Part shown: positions 12,452 to 25,754 of the stretch, piece after piece
Layout: each line of letters begins with the position of its first letter
Numbering within the stretch: position 1 is the first letter of the stretch
DNA from: Neoscytalidium dimidiatum
Lineage: Eukaryota > Ascomycota > Dothideomycetes > Botryosphaeriales > Botryosphaeriaceae
DNA: 64,000 nucleotides
Direction: 5' to 3'
NCBI GenBank assembly: GCA_037367355.1
Contig: CM074697.1
Location: forward strand, 1,798,001 to 1,862,000
The notes under the pieces: model-generated
What the model saw: the letters and a program-made list of their open reading frames with translations, nothing else
What the model was told of the DNA's origin: nothing
The model's database searches: none
Translations under genes and position numbers: made by a program

Positions 12452-13254
12452 ATGGCACCCGACAACGACCAGTTCTATGTCCGCTACTAGTGGGTCTTTC
12501 GCCACCAGCCCTGCCCAGGTCCGCGTGCTAACATCGTTTGTAGCTCTGGTCACTCTGGACGCTTCGGCCATGAGTTTCTCGGTATGCGCCTCATGCTGCA
12601 CTGAAAACAATGCCAGCAAAGCTGAGGTACCCCAGAGTTCGACTTCCGCACCGTAGGTGACGGTCGCAGCGCTACTGCCCGCTACGCAAACAACTCTAAC
12701 TATCGCAATGATTCTCTGATCCGGAAAGAGAGTGAGCGCTACTTCCTTTTTAATCTTTAGGGCCCAGATCTGATTAAATCCTTCGATAGTGTGCGTCAGC
12801 TCTACCGTGATAGCTGAGATTAAGCGTATCATCAAGGAGAGCGAGATCATGAAGTAGGCGGCTAGTCTGTGTTGCTTCTTTAACGCATCTAACTCCTTGT
12901 AGGGAAGACGACGCCAAATGGCCGCAGAAGAACAAGGACGGCCGCCAGGAGCTGGAGATCAAATTGGGCAACGAGCACATCTCCTTCGAGGTACGATTCT
13001 TATGGAAGACTTTTGAGAAGGCTGCGATTCCGCTGACACACGCTTTCAGACTGCTAAGATTGGCTCCCTCGTTGACGTCACAGAGTCTGCGGATCCAGAG
13101 GGCCTCCGTGTCTTCTATTACCTTGTGCAGGACTTGAAAGCTCTAGTATTTTCATTAATTTCTCTTCATTTCAAGGTCAGCCTCTCGCCTTCCCGCAGCG
13201 ATATTTTGCATGGTTGACTTATCGTATTTTGCGGGACAGATTAAGCCTATCTGA
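12452..13254 (+). CDS. mago: MAGO nashi homologue, exon-junction complex subunit
   Basis: Heterodimer partner of Y14 in the exon-junction complex that marks spliced mRNAs. Seven exons (12452-12489, 12544-12581, 12636-12731, 12790-12853, 12903-12990, 13050-13175, 13240-13254) give 154 aa, the family size. Conserved blocks read clearly: [82 protein letters not shown], and the C-terminus [19 protein letters not shown]. The last exon holds only the final five codons including the stop. A small insertion ([10 protein letters not shown]) lengthens the loop before RYANNS. This is intron-dense for its size. Confidence 0.96.
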
Positions 13255-14392
13255 GCAGATTGGCCATGAGAAAGAAATGCCTTTCTCCAGAGTTTTCTAG
13301 AATTGGATGAGATTTCAGGATCCACTTGCTTCTACGCGACCAACAGGAGTGGCAAAGTAAAAGGCTGTCATTAAGAGCCCTGGAAAAGACTTCGGACGAA
13401 CACCATATGCGACCCAGACGTTCGCAAAATCTTGCCTAACACTAAGAGGCTGTACCTTATATCCAAGAAGTCTAGGCTTGAAGCAAACACATTGCTTCCC
13501 CCCTTTATTCTCTGATACTTGAGTCGGAGAACGGATTTAGCGTGCATGAGATTCAACGTCAAAATTGTGTGTTGTGACTAAGTATTGCTGCTGTGTAGTT
13601 TTGTTTGCTGTGGATATGGGACCAGTTCCCACTATATTGCAACCGACCGACGCTAACGACGTCGGGAGTTGGAGCAGAGCTCCAGAAGTAACTGGATTGA
13701 ATAATACCTCGCTTTCGAGTGCACTAACTTACGGTGCAAGGTTTGTCTACCGCTTGGACGACTTCAGGGGGTTTGATTTTGCCAGAACCTAAAGCAGATA
13801 TATCCATGCTGTTTCTGTCACGATACAGTCCCTTTGGCAGTTAAGCACGATAATTTTCGTCTTCATGGTTCCCACAGTAGGGCTCAAGAGGTATATCGCC
13901 CAAAAATAGCTGTATGACATCAAGGCGAGGGTGCTTAGACCCTGGATTCGGGTGATCTTGCAGCAAAGCTGGCTCCCGTGGCTTTTCATGCCACGCTGGA
14001 GAGGACTGAGTTCATGACAACACATGTTCATAACACGACAAATTCGAACCACACCCTGACGTGGATTGGGAAGGAAATCCTGGCAATCTTTTTCGCCCGG
14101 ATAGTAGCTTCAGCCTCGTCTGCGTCTGATTTCACCTAGGTGTTCCATGGGTAAAAGAGCTGTGGTCGAACACGTGATTTCCCATGCGGGGAAAGAGCGA
14201 CCCGACTAGACTTGAGGCCGATCCGGCGTTCCTTCCACACGACCAACACTCCGCGCTCACGATGCGGTGCTGCAGTTCCAGATAGTCACTGTTATCCGTC
14301 ACCCTCTCCGATCGTGTGCAAACTCGCCTAATTGCTTACACTCCCTTAATCTTCCTCCGATGTTCTCGTGCGCAAGTTCTCCCTGAATAGTC
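13255..14392. other. Intergenic, no gene seen
   Basis: 1.1 kb between two plus-strand genes. No family motif, tRNA or repeat recognised. The part near 14393 is probably the promoter and 5' UTR of GID4. Confidence 0.5.
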
Positions 14393-15592
14393 ATGCCTCA
14401 ACCGAGTCCGCATATGCCCTCGCCCTCGCCTTCGCCTGACCAGCTCCCCGGCCGCACGACATGCCCCCCCGAAACCTCGCGGCCCACCGCAATTGATGCC
14501 AACACATCCAACACCCCCGACAGTCGCGCGGCCCAGTCAGAACAGTCGTCCCGCCTCGCTACGCCTCCCGCCGATCAGGACAGCCAGCCGGATGTCGACC
14601 CGCGGAATACACCTGCAAAGCGAATGGATCCTGAAGACGACGGTCCGTTGAGGGACACACCCAGTCCGCTCAGTGCTACGGCCGATGCGGCCGAATGCGA
14701 CCGGTCGACGCTACATAGTCCTGCGTTTCCTTCCACCGCCTCCGCCTCCTGGTATCCGCATCTGTACGGGTCGGCATGGCCCGAGCATCGAGTAAGACAC
14801 ACTCCACAACATTGAGGCTGCTTTGAACTGCGGCTGATCCGGATGCGCGCAGTTCCTTCCTAATTCTCTGCTTTGAACTGCGGCTGATCCGGATGCGCGC
14901 AGTTCCTTCCTAATTCTACATCCTCCTTCCTTCGTCCCGGAAGCAAGTTCAAGGGCACGCAGCAGTCTGACCGTCAAGTCTACGAGGTACAAGTAGAGAT
15001 CAAGCACGTCGACATGGATTCGCACTGCCTGTGTGGATACTTGCGCATCCAAGGTACGCATAGTTGTCTCTCGTCCGCGATCCCATGACTGACATTTATC
15101 TGCGATAGGTCTAACAGACGATCACCCTACCCTCACCACCTACTTCGAAGGCGAGATAATTGGAACGAAATACACATTCCAGACCAACCGACCAGAATGG
15201 GGCTCAAATGAGAAGGTAGACATGCAACACTGGGGTCGGTTCCCGGCATGGCGGCCGCTTGCCAAACAGGCGAAGCGGGCCGACTTCACATACAAGAATT
15301 TCGCTCAGCGCGAGAATCTCTTCATGCGATGGAAGGAGCACTTCCTTGTCCCGGATCATACAGTTCGCACCATCTCTGGTGCCAGCTTTGAGGGTTTCTA
15401 CTACATCTGCTTCAGTCAGGTTACCGGGAAGATCAGCGGAATTTACTTCCACGCCAAGAGCGAAAAGTGAGTGTTATTGTGGACGAAGCTTCCCCACAGA
15501 AAACGGTAGCTAACTAGCATTGAAGGTACCAGCAATTGGATTTGGAGCATGTCGAGGATCATGGGTGTATGGGCGCAATTGAATTCCGATGA
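14393..15592 (+). CDS. GID4: GID4/VID24 substrate receptor of the GID E3 ubiquitin ligase
   Basis: Recognises Pro/N-degrons on gluconeogenic enzymes for the GID/CTLH ubiquitin ligase. Exons 14393-14791, 14903-15053, 15109-15466 and 15526-15592 give 324 aa. The N-terminal ~125 aa is Pro/Ser-rich and disordered. The beta-barrel domain then follows: [109 protein letters not shown] and LDLEHVEDHG, ending in the characteristic IEFR. Intron 1 (14792-14902) contains a perfect 50-bp tandem duplication that copies the branch site and acceptor. Only the second acceptor (after 14902) keeps the frame open; the first leads to TGA eight codons on. Confidence 0.93.
14818..14917 (+). repeat. Exact 50-bp tandem duplication covering a 3' splice site
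   Basis: Copy A is 14818-14867 and copy B 14868-14917, identical at every base. Each copy contains a CTGAT branch-like motif, GCGCAG as acceptor, and the first 15 bases of GID4 exon 2. It is therefore a duplicated intron end plus exon start. Confidence 0.95.
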
Positions 15593-16197
15593 AATAACGA
15601 ATGACGATTAGCGCTTGCATATTGAGCGAGGCCGGATAGCGTGCTATCGCTCAGGGTATTATGTGATTTTAAAGGATGGGCTGCGAGGGAGCATTGCGTC
15701 GATATCATACTTGGCTCTGGTTTCTTCATGGACAGGTCTCCGGGGGTTGAATATGGGTTTCTTTTCCTTCTCTGTAGGATGTACAACACTTTTAGGTATG
15801 GCGTGCACATAAAGCAAAACCTGCTTTATTGGAATTGAGGGTATTTCATTCTCTGTGTTCAACAAGGGCCTACTTTTCCTGTTTCTATTCGACTTCGCAC
15901 AGTCAGCTGGACGTGGCAAAATAATACCATCTGAAGCGGGACTGCTTACATAGAACTAGAGGATTACTCAATGTGCAGGGATTTCAGACTTGGGTGGTTT
16001 AGAACATGAACGCCAGGTATAACTGCATTGATTAAGTGAATGTGCTGTTGTATAAGTACTGCAAAGCTGATCGGCTACCCTTGATTGCCTGTTTTGGCTG
16101 AGCCGTCTCCGGTGGCGGCAGTCACTACTTCAAATTTCACCGAGTCATCATCGGCGCAATCCTCCGCTGTCACCACCGCACTTCGCCAACATCAAAC
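15593..16197. other. Intergenic, no gene seen
   Basis: 3' flank of GID4 and promoter of TRM8. No motif recognised. Confidence 0.5.
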
Positions 16198-17343
<1,146 letters not shown>

Positions 17344-17514
17344 GCTGACTGCTCGTTTCTTCTCACAATCGTGATTAGTCTAATCAGAAACATGGAGTTC
17401 TCTAGAAATTGAATTGGAATGCAACGGTTACCAAGAAGCAATGATGACCATTTTCCTGATGAGCCCAAAACTAACGCCACGCTGTAACTACAGTAGTGAT
17501 GCAAATCCCGGATA

Positions 17515-18448
17515 TCACTCGTGGATCCCGCCCCACTCCTCGTTCTCATCCTGCTCCCTACTCTCCTCTTTTGGGGGGTTGTTCCAATCTGTCAACCTCT
17601 CGTCTTCTGCCAGCGCCTCCTTCACTCTGTTCCGCACTGCCTTGGTGGGGCTTTTTTCTCCCAACTCACGCAGCGGCGCTAATACCTCGTCCAGCGGCAG
17701 ATCACCCTCCCTATCTTCATCCACCTTATCCAGTTCGTCGATGTAAATGTCGATGACATGCAGACGGAGTCCGTTCGGAACCTTCTGGTCAGTCGGGTTC
17801 AGCGGCGTTTCGCGTAGGATATCCAAGTATTTCTCGAGCGCCGCGGTGTTCCGCCAGCGTTGACGAGCGAAGAGGCGGAATGAGGCGTTCAAGTATTGGC
17901 GAACTAGAAAAAGGAACTTATCCATCCTGCCAGAGCAAGGTTAACCCCCTTCTTATTCCTGGACCGATTGTCCAGAGTGCCAATCTTTCGCTGCAGTTCG
18001 CTTTGGGGGAGGCTATCCTTACCTTAACCGGTCAATTCCCACCCATTCCCTTGCCATGGTCCTCCAGAAAGCGTCCAGGAAATCCAGAGCCGTATCGCCA
18101 GGTAGGATGTCGATTAGACCCGCGAGGTCAACTGCCAGCTGCTGCTGCGTGCGTGGCTTGTCGCTCTGCCACATGCAGAAGAAAAGGCCCTTCCATAGCT
18201 TCAGTAGCTCGATCTCTGAGAGCGCCGTCCGTCCATCGAGGTAGCGTCTTAGGCTGTCAAGGGCTTTATCACGTATACGCTTGTCTGATGACGAGGAGAA
18301 AAAAAATAAAATCTGGGCGTTAGTTTTGGGGGGGTCCAACAGAGTTTCGGTGCAGTGTGTGGGGAGCCAGAGACATGACATACATACCATTTGCGGCAAG
18401 CTGCCGTATGAAAGGACTATTCTGCGAGGCTGCGGTCGTGTCGGCCAT
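17515..18448 (-). CDS. RRP1: Ribosomal RNA processing protein 1 (Nop52 family)
   Basis: Nucleolar protein needed for pre-60S rRNA processing. Exons 18388-18448, 18023-18284 and 17515-17926 give 244 aa. The N-terminal NSPFIRQLAAN, RDKALDSLRRYL, ELLKLWKGLFFCMWQSDKPRTQQQLA and [35 protein letters not shown] are the conserved helical core. The last part (GLRLHVIDIYIDELDKV) precedes an acidic tail ending in EEWGGIHE. The start ATG at 18448 gives a natural short N-terminus. Exon 2 uses a CATCAG acceptor at 18285, just upstream of D-K-R-I-R-D-K. It is shorter than metazoan RRP1 but normal for fungi. Confidence 0.93.
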
Positions 18449-21139
18449 GGTGAGCGGCATAGAGTTGTAAGAGAGTGATGCGCGCGAGCGTTGAGCAAAA
18501 TTGGCTTATCGATAAAACGCAGGTACCTCAATGCAGTTTAGGCTGAGACTCCACAACTTTGATCATCGGACCTCGGTCACTTTGCTCGATTGCCCCCGCA
18601 TTGCCCACGATCGAGCGAGTCAATCGCCAGCGCAACGGCGCAACATACTACCTCTTCGCATCAATGACACTTTCGGATGTACCAGTAGCCTAAGGTCGGC
18701 TACGGGCGGACAGCTCTTGCGGATCCTCCACATCTCGCTGATTCCTGCATCACAATGCCGCAGGCGCCGCAGACGGATAACAATGCTACAGCAGGCCACC
18801 CACCTTAGGCATACTCAAATGTGCGCGTATAAGATCATGTTCAAATGTGTCGTAGCAACAAGCAAAGATTTGTGTATGTATGATCAGTAAGACTAATGAC
18901 ATTGAAGTCCGCATGACTGCTCCAACCGCTATAAAGTGATCCTGCCATCTCAACACCTCTGGGACTATGCTCGTTCAAGTCGTCCTCCAGCATTGGCCAG
19001 GTACGACATCCAACGACGAGTAAAGATATCAACTCTGGCTATAATATATATATTCAATAGCCGTTACGGAGCCTGATCAGCTCCGCAGACTGTTCTTCAA
19101 ATCTCGTTCAGTAATATCTGGAAGAAATTCGTAGCGCGACAATAGTTTCTCACTTCGCTCCAAGGACGGCTCTAACGGCGAAATGTGTAAGAGCCCCGGC
19201 AATTAGGTCATCGTTGATCCAAAACATGATGGAAATCAACGATATCGCCTGTAATCGCCGTAGGACCCTAATTTGACGGCCAACTAGACTGTTTTCGCAA
19301 CGCTCTTAGCAAAAGGTTAATACGAAAATAGTTAGGTCAAAGACTCAACCATCATTCAACAAGGGATTCGATCGGAGTCGCAGTAGCTCAACTCTTTGCT
19401 CAGTCAGCCCTTGTCCCTAGCGATAAGTACATATAGTGGAGTCGTGCCTTCAGACGCTGCGAGACAAGTACTAACCTTATGTTAGGAGAAGTATATCACC
19501 CTGCGCACACTGGTGTGATTGTCAAGGCCTTGCGTGACCGTCGAACGGAGAAGTAAGGGCGTTGTGTACTAGGCCGAATTTTGTGATTTTTTTTGTGCCA
19601 AGTCAACATCTTTATCTGCTGAGCAACGGGTCGGCCCACCCTCCGGATCACCCCTATCAACTTTCCGTTCGGGACCGATACTACTCTTCCATTAGGAAGC
19701 TGTTGGCCGCTCCAGGCTCCAAAAGGCTGTCTGGATGCAGTCAATGGACTCGGTTCATTCACTCGCGCCACTCTAGACACCGAACACTATCGAAATGAGG
19801 TATCCCTGTGGTAGACAGAGTCCGGTCACGCGATGGTTGGCAGCGAGTTCTCCGGGATTTGTAAAGATTTCTTCCCAGCTGGCAGGAGATCCTTGCCAGC
19901 TTTGGGTATGCCCCGGAGGTGTTCAAGACCTTGTGCATTACGGGGGGTGCCAACATGAACGAACTCTGATCCTTGGATTGATTGGACCTAGGTTTTATCG
20001 ACGGCCCTACAATGCGGAGGCGGAGTGTAACATGCAGCCTGCATGGAGTTCCGGGGCCGACCACGAGCCTTCCTCTGGGGTTGGGTGCCGAACGGATCTG
20101 CCGCCGTCCTAGCCGACAGGAACCCCAGGTGTCCGAATTATGGCCAAACGTTTTCCGGCATATGCGCCAAATGAGAGCGCCAGAATACTCGTGGGTCATA
20201 CGGTATGGCTTATGCGAGGCTGGACCCGAATGAGAGGATCTGATCGCGCATGCGGCGAGTGAGGTATGCCGCTGCTGACGCCCTCGCCAAGTACGGCATA
20301 GCGACCGGACACGGGTCGTAAGCAGAAACTGATGGTGAGACCTCATCGTCATTGCTGTTGGGCATTTGGACAGAGGCGGGGCTGGAGCAGACAGGAGCAA
20401 CAGGCGACTCCTTCGGGTGGGAGATTGATGGGTCCGTCGAGGAGCTCCGAGCCGGGCGGTGTGCAAGAACAGGATCACGGACCGCGACGATGCCGGAGGG
20501 AGTCGTGTGAGGAGCAGGCTTTTGCGAGTCACGGCCAACCCTGCGCGGGCGTGGCGGCGAGCTTAGATGCGCCACAAAGCGCAAGATCGACGCGGGCCAC
20601 AGCGCCTCATTGGCTTGTCCCGCCGCGATGCTGCTGGGCACATGCGCAACACCAAAACCCAGGCTGATGGGAGGGGCCGGACGAAGGCTCTGCGCACGTT
20701 TCCGCCAGCGCAAACGTCCAGCAGCTGGTGGTTGAGGGCGAAATTGCGAGCTGCTGCGACGTCACATCACGAGAGTGGGTCGGAACGGACTCGGTCTGAG
20801 CGTGAAAACGGCAAAGGCGAGCGCCGTCTCCCCCAGCTGGGGACAGCGAATGTGTGGGCGCAATCCGGAGCAGATGTGGGCCTCCCAGCATCCGCCCATG
20901 GAGACAGCAACTCAGGCGCCGCACAACGGGCCCGTGCGAAGAGCGTTAACGGAGACTGTCGGTCCCGCCGTGCTGTGCCATTGGATGCTGGGCCGTTATC
21001 TCGCCTCAGCAGTCGGGTCGACTGATGCTCAGCTTGTGCTCGCCTCCCGTCCCGTGGGGGCATCGGCGTCCGGTCGGTCGCAAGCAGTCGCAGCGGCTGC
21101 AATGCGCCGCGGCGGCAGAGGCGGCGCCCAACACGCAGC

Positions 21140-21170
21140 ACCCACCATCACCCACCATCACCCACCACCG
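21140..21170 (+). repeat. CACCCACCAT short tandem repeat
   Basis: About three copies of a 10-nt unit (CACCCACCAT) in GC-rich intergenic DNA. Confidence 0.8.
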
Positions 21171-21328
21171 CCTGCGCCCGCCGCCGCTGACCGATGAATC
21201 TCTTGCCACGCCTCGTCTTGATCGTGGATCCGGATCCGCCGCCATCTGTCTCGCTATCTATCTGCAGTATACACGCCGAGAAGGGGCCCCGCGTCCCCAG
21301 CACAGAGCACAGAAATTCCCTCATGTGC

Positions 21329-21380
21329 GCCTGAAAGTTTGGAGAAACTGAACCCCCGCCTGAGAGTTTGGAGAAACTGA
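21329..21380 (+). repeat. Imperfect 23-bp direct repeat
   Basis: Copies at 21329-21351 and 21358-21380 share GTTTGGAGAAACTGA and differ at one base (GCCTGAAAG versus GCCTGAGAG), separated by six bases. Confidence 0.8.
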
Positions 21381-21891
21381 GGCCGCCGGCGGTCGAGCGA
21401 CGGCATGGTCCGGGGCATCAGCGGGCGCCGGTCCCTTGGTCCAGCATGAGAGAGCTGCGAGCGCCTGTTCCTCGCACTAGGCCACCGCGCATGCGGCGCA
21501 ACCCCAGCACTCATAGCCCCGGAGCGCCTGGTTTCGTTGCGCATGCGCAAACCAAGGATGCGCGCTAGTCGAGACGGCCCTTACCGCTTCGGCCTGTACG
21601 ATACCACGCTGCATGCTTGGCTCACGTCTGCTGTTCTGCCGCCTCCGCCAATTACGGCTAGCCCGCAGAGCCTCCGTGGGGTCAAGCTTTGGGGCGCCGC
21701 GGCACTCTCTACGTCATCGTAAGCGCGCGAGCCATGGCTAGTAGGTCATCGCCGCCGAACTGATGGCTCCGCTCAACGCCCTGCTGCTGGCTGCAGCCCA
21801 CCTCTACCCACACGCGTGCTTTTAAACTCTGTTGCTTCCCCCGGCTTTTCTCGTTTCCTGCCACCTCCCTCCTGTTTCTCTCCCTTTCACC

Positions 21892-23677
21892 ATGGCTCCT
21901 TCTTCAGACGAGTTGCAGCGCGCACAGCAGGACGGTGTCATCTCCAAGGCGGCATCGAAAATGTCTGACAGCTCCAGCAATGAGCGCCAGGAAGTCTTGC
22001 AGGAGAAGCCCGCCGAAGACAAGGCCTACCAGGAGAAGCAGGCTATCAATGACCGCGTCCCCACCATCACCGAGGACGACCCCGAGGTCTACGCGAAACT
22101 CGGCTTCTGCTACCCCAACTGGTACAAGTGGTACATCCTCACTGTCATCTTCGTCGTTCAGTGTTCCATGAACTTCAACGCCAGTATCTACGCCAACGGC
22201 ATCTCCGGCCTCGAGGAGGAATTCAACATCAGCGCTCAGGCCGCCCGTGTCGGTCAGCTCATTTTCCTCGTCGCCTACGGTTTTGGTTGTGAGCTATGGG
22301 CTCCGTGGTCTGAAGAGTATGGTCGGAGACCCATCCTCCAGTGGTCTCTCGGCCTCGTCAATCTCTGGTCCATTCCTTGTGCCCTCGCCCCCAATTTTGG
22401 AACCATCATCGGCTTCCGTTTCCTCGGTGGTCTCTCATCTGCTGGTGGCTCTGTCACTCTGGGCATGGTCGCTGACATGTGGCAACCCGACGACCAACAG
22501 TTCGCAGTCGCATACGTTGTCTTCTCTTCTGTCGGCGGCTCAGTCATCGGTCCTATCGTCGGAGGTTTTGTCGAGACATACCTGCACTGGCGGTGGGTGT
22601 TCTGGCTTCAGCTGATCTTCGGTGGCGCGACACAGCTATTGCACTTCTTCACTGTCCGGGAGACGCGGGCCACTGTCCTCATGAACCGCGAGGCCGCCAG
22701 GCGTCGCAAGGATGGAAACCCCAACGCCTACACCGCCGATGAGCTTGAGAAGCTCCACATCAAGCAGTCCAAGGTTTGGAACATAGATGGCCTTCCTATC
22801 AAGGAGATCATTACCATCTGGATCCGTCCTTTTAAGATGTTCCTCACCGAGCCCATTGTACTCTTCCTCTCTCTGCTCTCTGGTTTCAGTGATGCTCTGA
22901 TCTTCACTTTCCTCGAGTCCTATGGTCCTGTGTTCAAGCAGTGGGGCTTTAGCACTATTGACATCGGACTTGCCTTCATCCCGTAAGTCGATCCTCGCTA
23001 TTTTCTATGCGACCTATATTGACCTTGAATCTTGAAAGGCTGCTCATTGGTTACTTCATTGCTTGGTTCTCGTTCATGCCTTGGTTTGTTAAGCAGAGCA
23101 AGATGATCAAGAACGGAACGGATTTCCCCGAGTATCGTCTCAAGTGGCTGCTCTTCACTGCCCCTCTTGAGACGATTGGCCTTTTCGGCTTCGCGTGGAC
23201 GAGTATGGGCCCTGCCTATAATCACTGGATTGCACCATTGATCTTCTCCGCTTGTGTTGGAATCGCGAACTACGCAATTTACATGGCCACTATCGATTAC
23301 ATGGTCGCTTCATATGGCCCTTACTCTGCTTCGGCCACCGGCGGTAACGGATTCGCTCGTGATTTCCTCGCGGGTATCGCTGCTCTTTACGCCACACCTT
23401 GTAAGTCCCTACTGATTATACTTGATCAAGTGACATGAGCTTACATGAACTTTTTCTAGTGTACACCAATATTGGTCCAGCTCCCAAGAACTTAGCCTAT
23501 GCATCTACCATTCTCGCATGTCTCGCCATCTGCGTGACCGTCCCCATCTACATTTTCTACTTCTTCGGCCCGCAGATCCGCGCCCGCTCAAAGTTCGCCC
23601 AGGAGATCGGTGCGGAGAGAGAGAACCACTCGGGGGCGAGGCGAGCCTCTTTGCGCCCCAGACCGGAAGACGTTTAG
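21892..23677 (+). CDS. MFS multidrug/polyamine-type transporter (DHA1)
   Basis: Proton-coupled export pump of the plasma membrane. Exons 21892-22982, 23039-23400 and 23460-23677 give 556 aa. A ~75-aa hydrophilic N-terminus leads to about 12 membrane segments; the first is YKWYILTVIFVVQCSMNFNASIYA. The loop WAPWSEEYGRRPIL is the DHA1 signature between segments 2 and 3, and VGGSVIGPIVGGFV is the antiporter-type motif C. A long central loop (ETRATVLMNREAARRRKDG) divides the halves. The end is charged and cytosolic (RPRPEDV). The ATG at 21892 sits in CACCATGG context after a pyrimidine-rich leader. It resembles Tpo1/Flr1-like fungal pumps; the substrate cannot be read from sequence. No biosynthetic genes adjoin it. 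Confidence 0.9.
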
Positions 23678-25754
23678 ACGTGGGAACCGGCTTGTCCCAT
23701 GAAACTTTTCCACTTCACTCTTTATATCGTCGTCTTGCTGTCTGCAACCTTCAAAAGAGTTCTTTGGATGCTCTTAGAAATTTCCGTAAGATGAGCGAGA
23801 CGCGTATACATCTTATTTCTTTTCCCTCTTGTTCATGTAGAATGATAATGTCTCGCACCAATTTGCGATGTTGTGCGGGAAGAGCAAGGCGCTCATATCC
23901 GCCCACAAGAGAGGACATGCAGGCAGTCCGGGGTAGGTTGGTCTCAGAAGAATCGATCAAACAAAGAAAAGTTGTTGGAAAGAGACGCCAGTCAAGATGA
24001 AATGTATATACCCAAGGCTTTTTATTTTTCTTTATTCTCTTACTTCGTAACACGAGAGCATCTCGAGATAGCTACTTCCTGCTGTCAAAAAATATCTCTG
24101 TCGGGCACTTGATAAAAAAAAAAAAACTGAACCATCTGTATCAGACTATTTATAATGCCTAGTGACTCTTCGATCTCGTGTATTCCGTGTGAATGAATCC
24201 TAGAGATACTGTCAGAAGTGATGAAATCAATAACGACGCAGTAAGAAATCGATTCGATATCTACTCATCTGGGCATAGCAAATCCAGCTTAACAGACATC
24301 AAACCCAGCCTTTTCGCATTCCTTTTGGAGAGCCACCCATCGCATTGTATCTTTCAATTCAGTGAGCTTCTACTTTGAAGCATGGTGCACCCAGTCTAGC
24401 CGCAGCCCATGTCTACATGCATTAGATGGGGTGACTCGGTTCATTAGTACTAGCCTCGAAAGCCGACCTATCAGGTATCTTATATTTCCCTTATTTATCT
24501 CCTAGTAGACTCATCCCATTGGTACTCAGATCTGCAAGCAGATTGTTTCTGGTGGAAAGGAAGAGTTCGTCAAGAGTAATTTGAAGAAGCTTGGTCACTT
24601 GCTGGAATGCGGGGACTTATCGAGAACAATAACCAGAGAACAATGACTTAACAGAATCGAGAACTGCCTGAGAACTACCTGAGAACTGCCTTGAAGGCAC
24701 ATGTATCAAAGACGCTAAGCAAGTGTTACAGAGATGATCTCTAATCGTGGAGAATGCGGGGCTGTGGGGGAAACTTGCGTCGATCAATGTGGAGATCGTG
24801 GGTTTCGGCGGGGATGTTGTGGGTCGTACTTCGGCCAAACTGGTTCCTGGATTTCCAGCTGATTGGTTCTGGGTCCGGGAGATGCGCGTTTCTTGTTTTG
24901 ATCGTGTGGCATGCCTCGTGGCTGTGCCAGGGACGGAAGGAGGTCTAGCTGGTATGGATGCCGTGTTGATCCTTGACTACGTACATTCGGAACAGGGTAC
25001 GATACTGAGGCTAAAGCGCTCATACAAGAACTTTACATGACTTTCGAGGAGAATCGACTACACAGGATTTGATCCTGCGGCAAGGAATAGAATCCAGGAA
25101 GGAGGAGTTTGTTCATGACGATAGGCTGTAGTCGTGCTCCTGACCTGATGGCAAACTTGGACCCTGAACCACTGCAATAAAAGTGTGTCATATCGACAAA
25201 GAATCGAAATTCCGGGCGGCGATTATATCCACGGGCATGTATACTCCAACGATCCAGGTACTTATGCCAGTTAGTTCACAAGGTTCGAGGGGAAGTAAGG
25301 GAAAGATCAAAGACTCCCAATGTTCCAAATCTATGAAGCGACACACTAGAAGCCAGCTCGTCCAAGGAAAGTGAATCGTGAACTTGAAGAATGATTCCGC
25401 CCGACCATCTCGCCTCCCGATGAACTCCCGCTCCCAAATCCTCAGCATCAAATTCGTGACGTCGTGACTTAAGAAAACTCAAGACAATGCCGTTGTCAGA
25501 CTCCAGGAAGAACAATTTTGCAATCCTTAAAAGGAGGAAGAGGAGAGCGTGCCAGAATGAAAAGGCTCGCCACCACTCAAGAATGCTTGAACGAATGTTG
25601 AGACCAGAGACGAAGGAAATAGAAAACCGCTCCTTCTTCTCTCTTACCAATCAACCATGTATCCCACTGACCAAATGCAAAACCAGACCAAACCATGACC
25701 CCTAAACCCCGAATCAGGCCGGGGAACAGAAAAATACCTTTCCCACGCAACCGC
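23678..25754. other. Convergent intergenic region, no gene supported
   Basis: 2.1 kb between the MFS gene (+) and the small Cys-rich gene (-). It holds a poly-A run near 24114-24126 and several open frames of under 130 codons without motifs. Some of the right part is probably 3' UTR of the gene at 25755. Confidence 0.4.

Larger units (their letters stand above)
18449..21891. other. Long gene-poor region, AT-rich then GC-rich
   Basis: 3.4 kb with no gene I can support. The left part (to about 19.5 kb) is AT-richer, while about 20.2-21.8 kb is strongly GC-rich and therefore full of spurious open frames. A short plus-strand stretch near 20262-20318 reads R-Y-A-A-A-D-A-L-A-K-Y-G, faintly like the end of a retroelement RNase H domain, but stops surround it. 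Short direct repeats are listed separately. The last few hundred bases, ending in a pyrimidine-rich leader, should be the promoter and 5' UTR of the MFS gene. Confidence 0.4.

Noticed and set aside
20262..20318. Fragment of a retroelement RNase H domain (RYAAADALAKYG)
   Set aside because: Only about twelve residues resemble the family, stops flank it, and no reverse transcriptase or repeats were recognised.
19759..20538. 259-codon minus-strand open frame
   Set aside because: Arg/Ser/Pro-rich with no motif, and other long frames overlap it; typical of GC-rich noncoding DNA.
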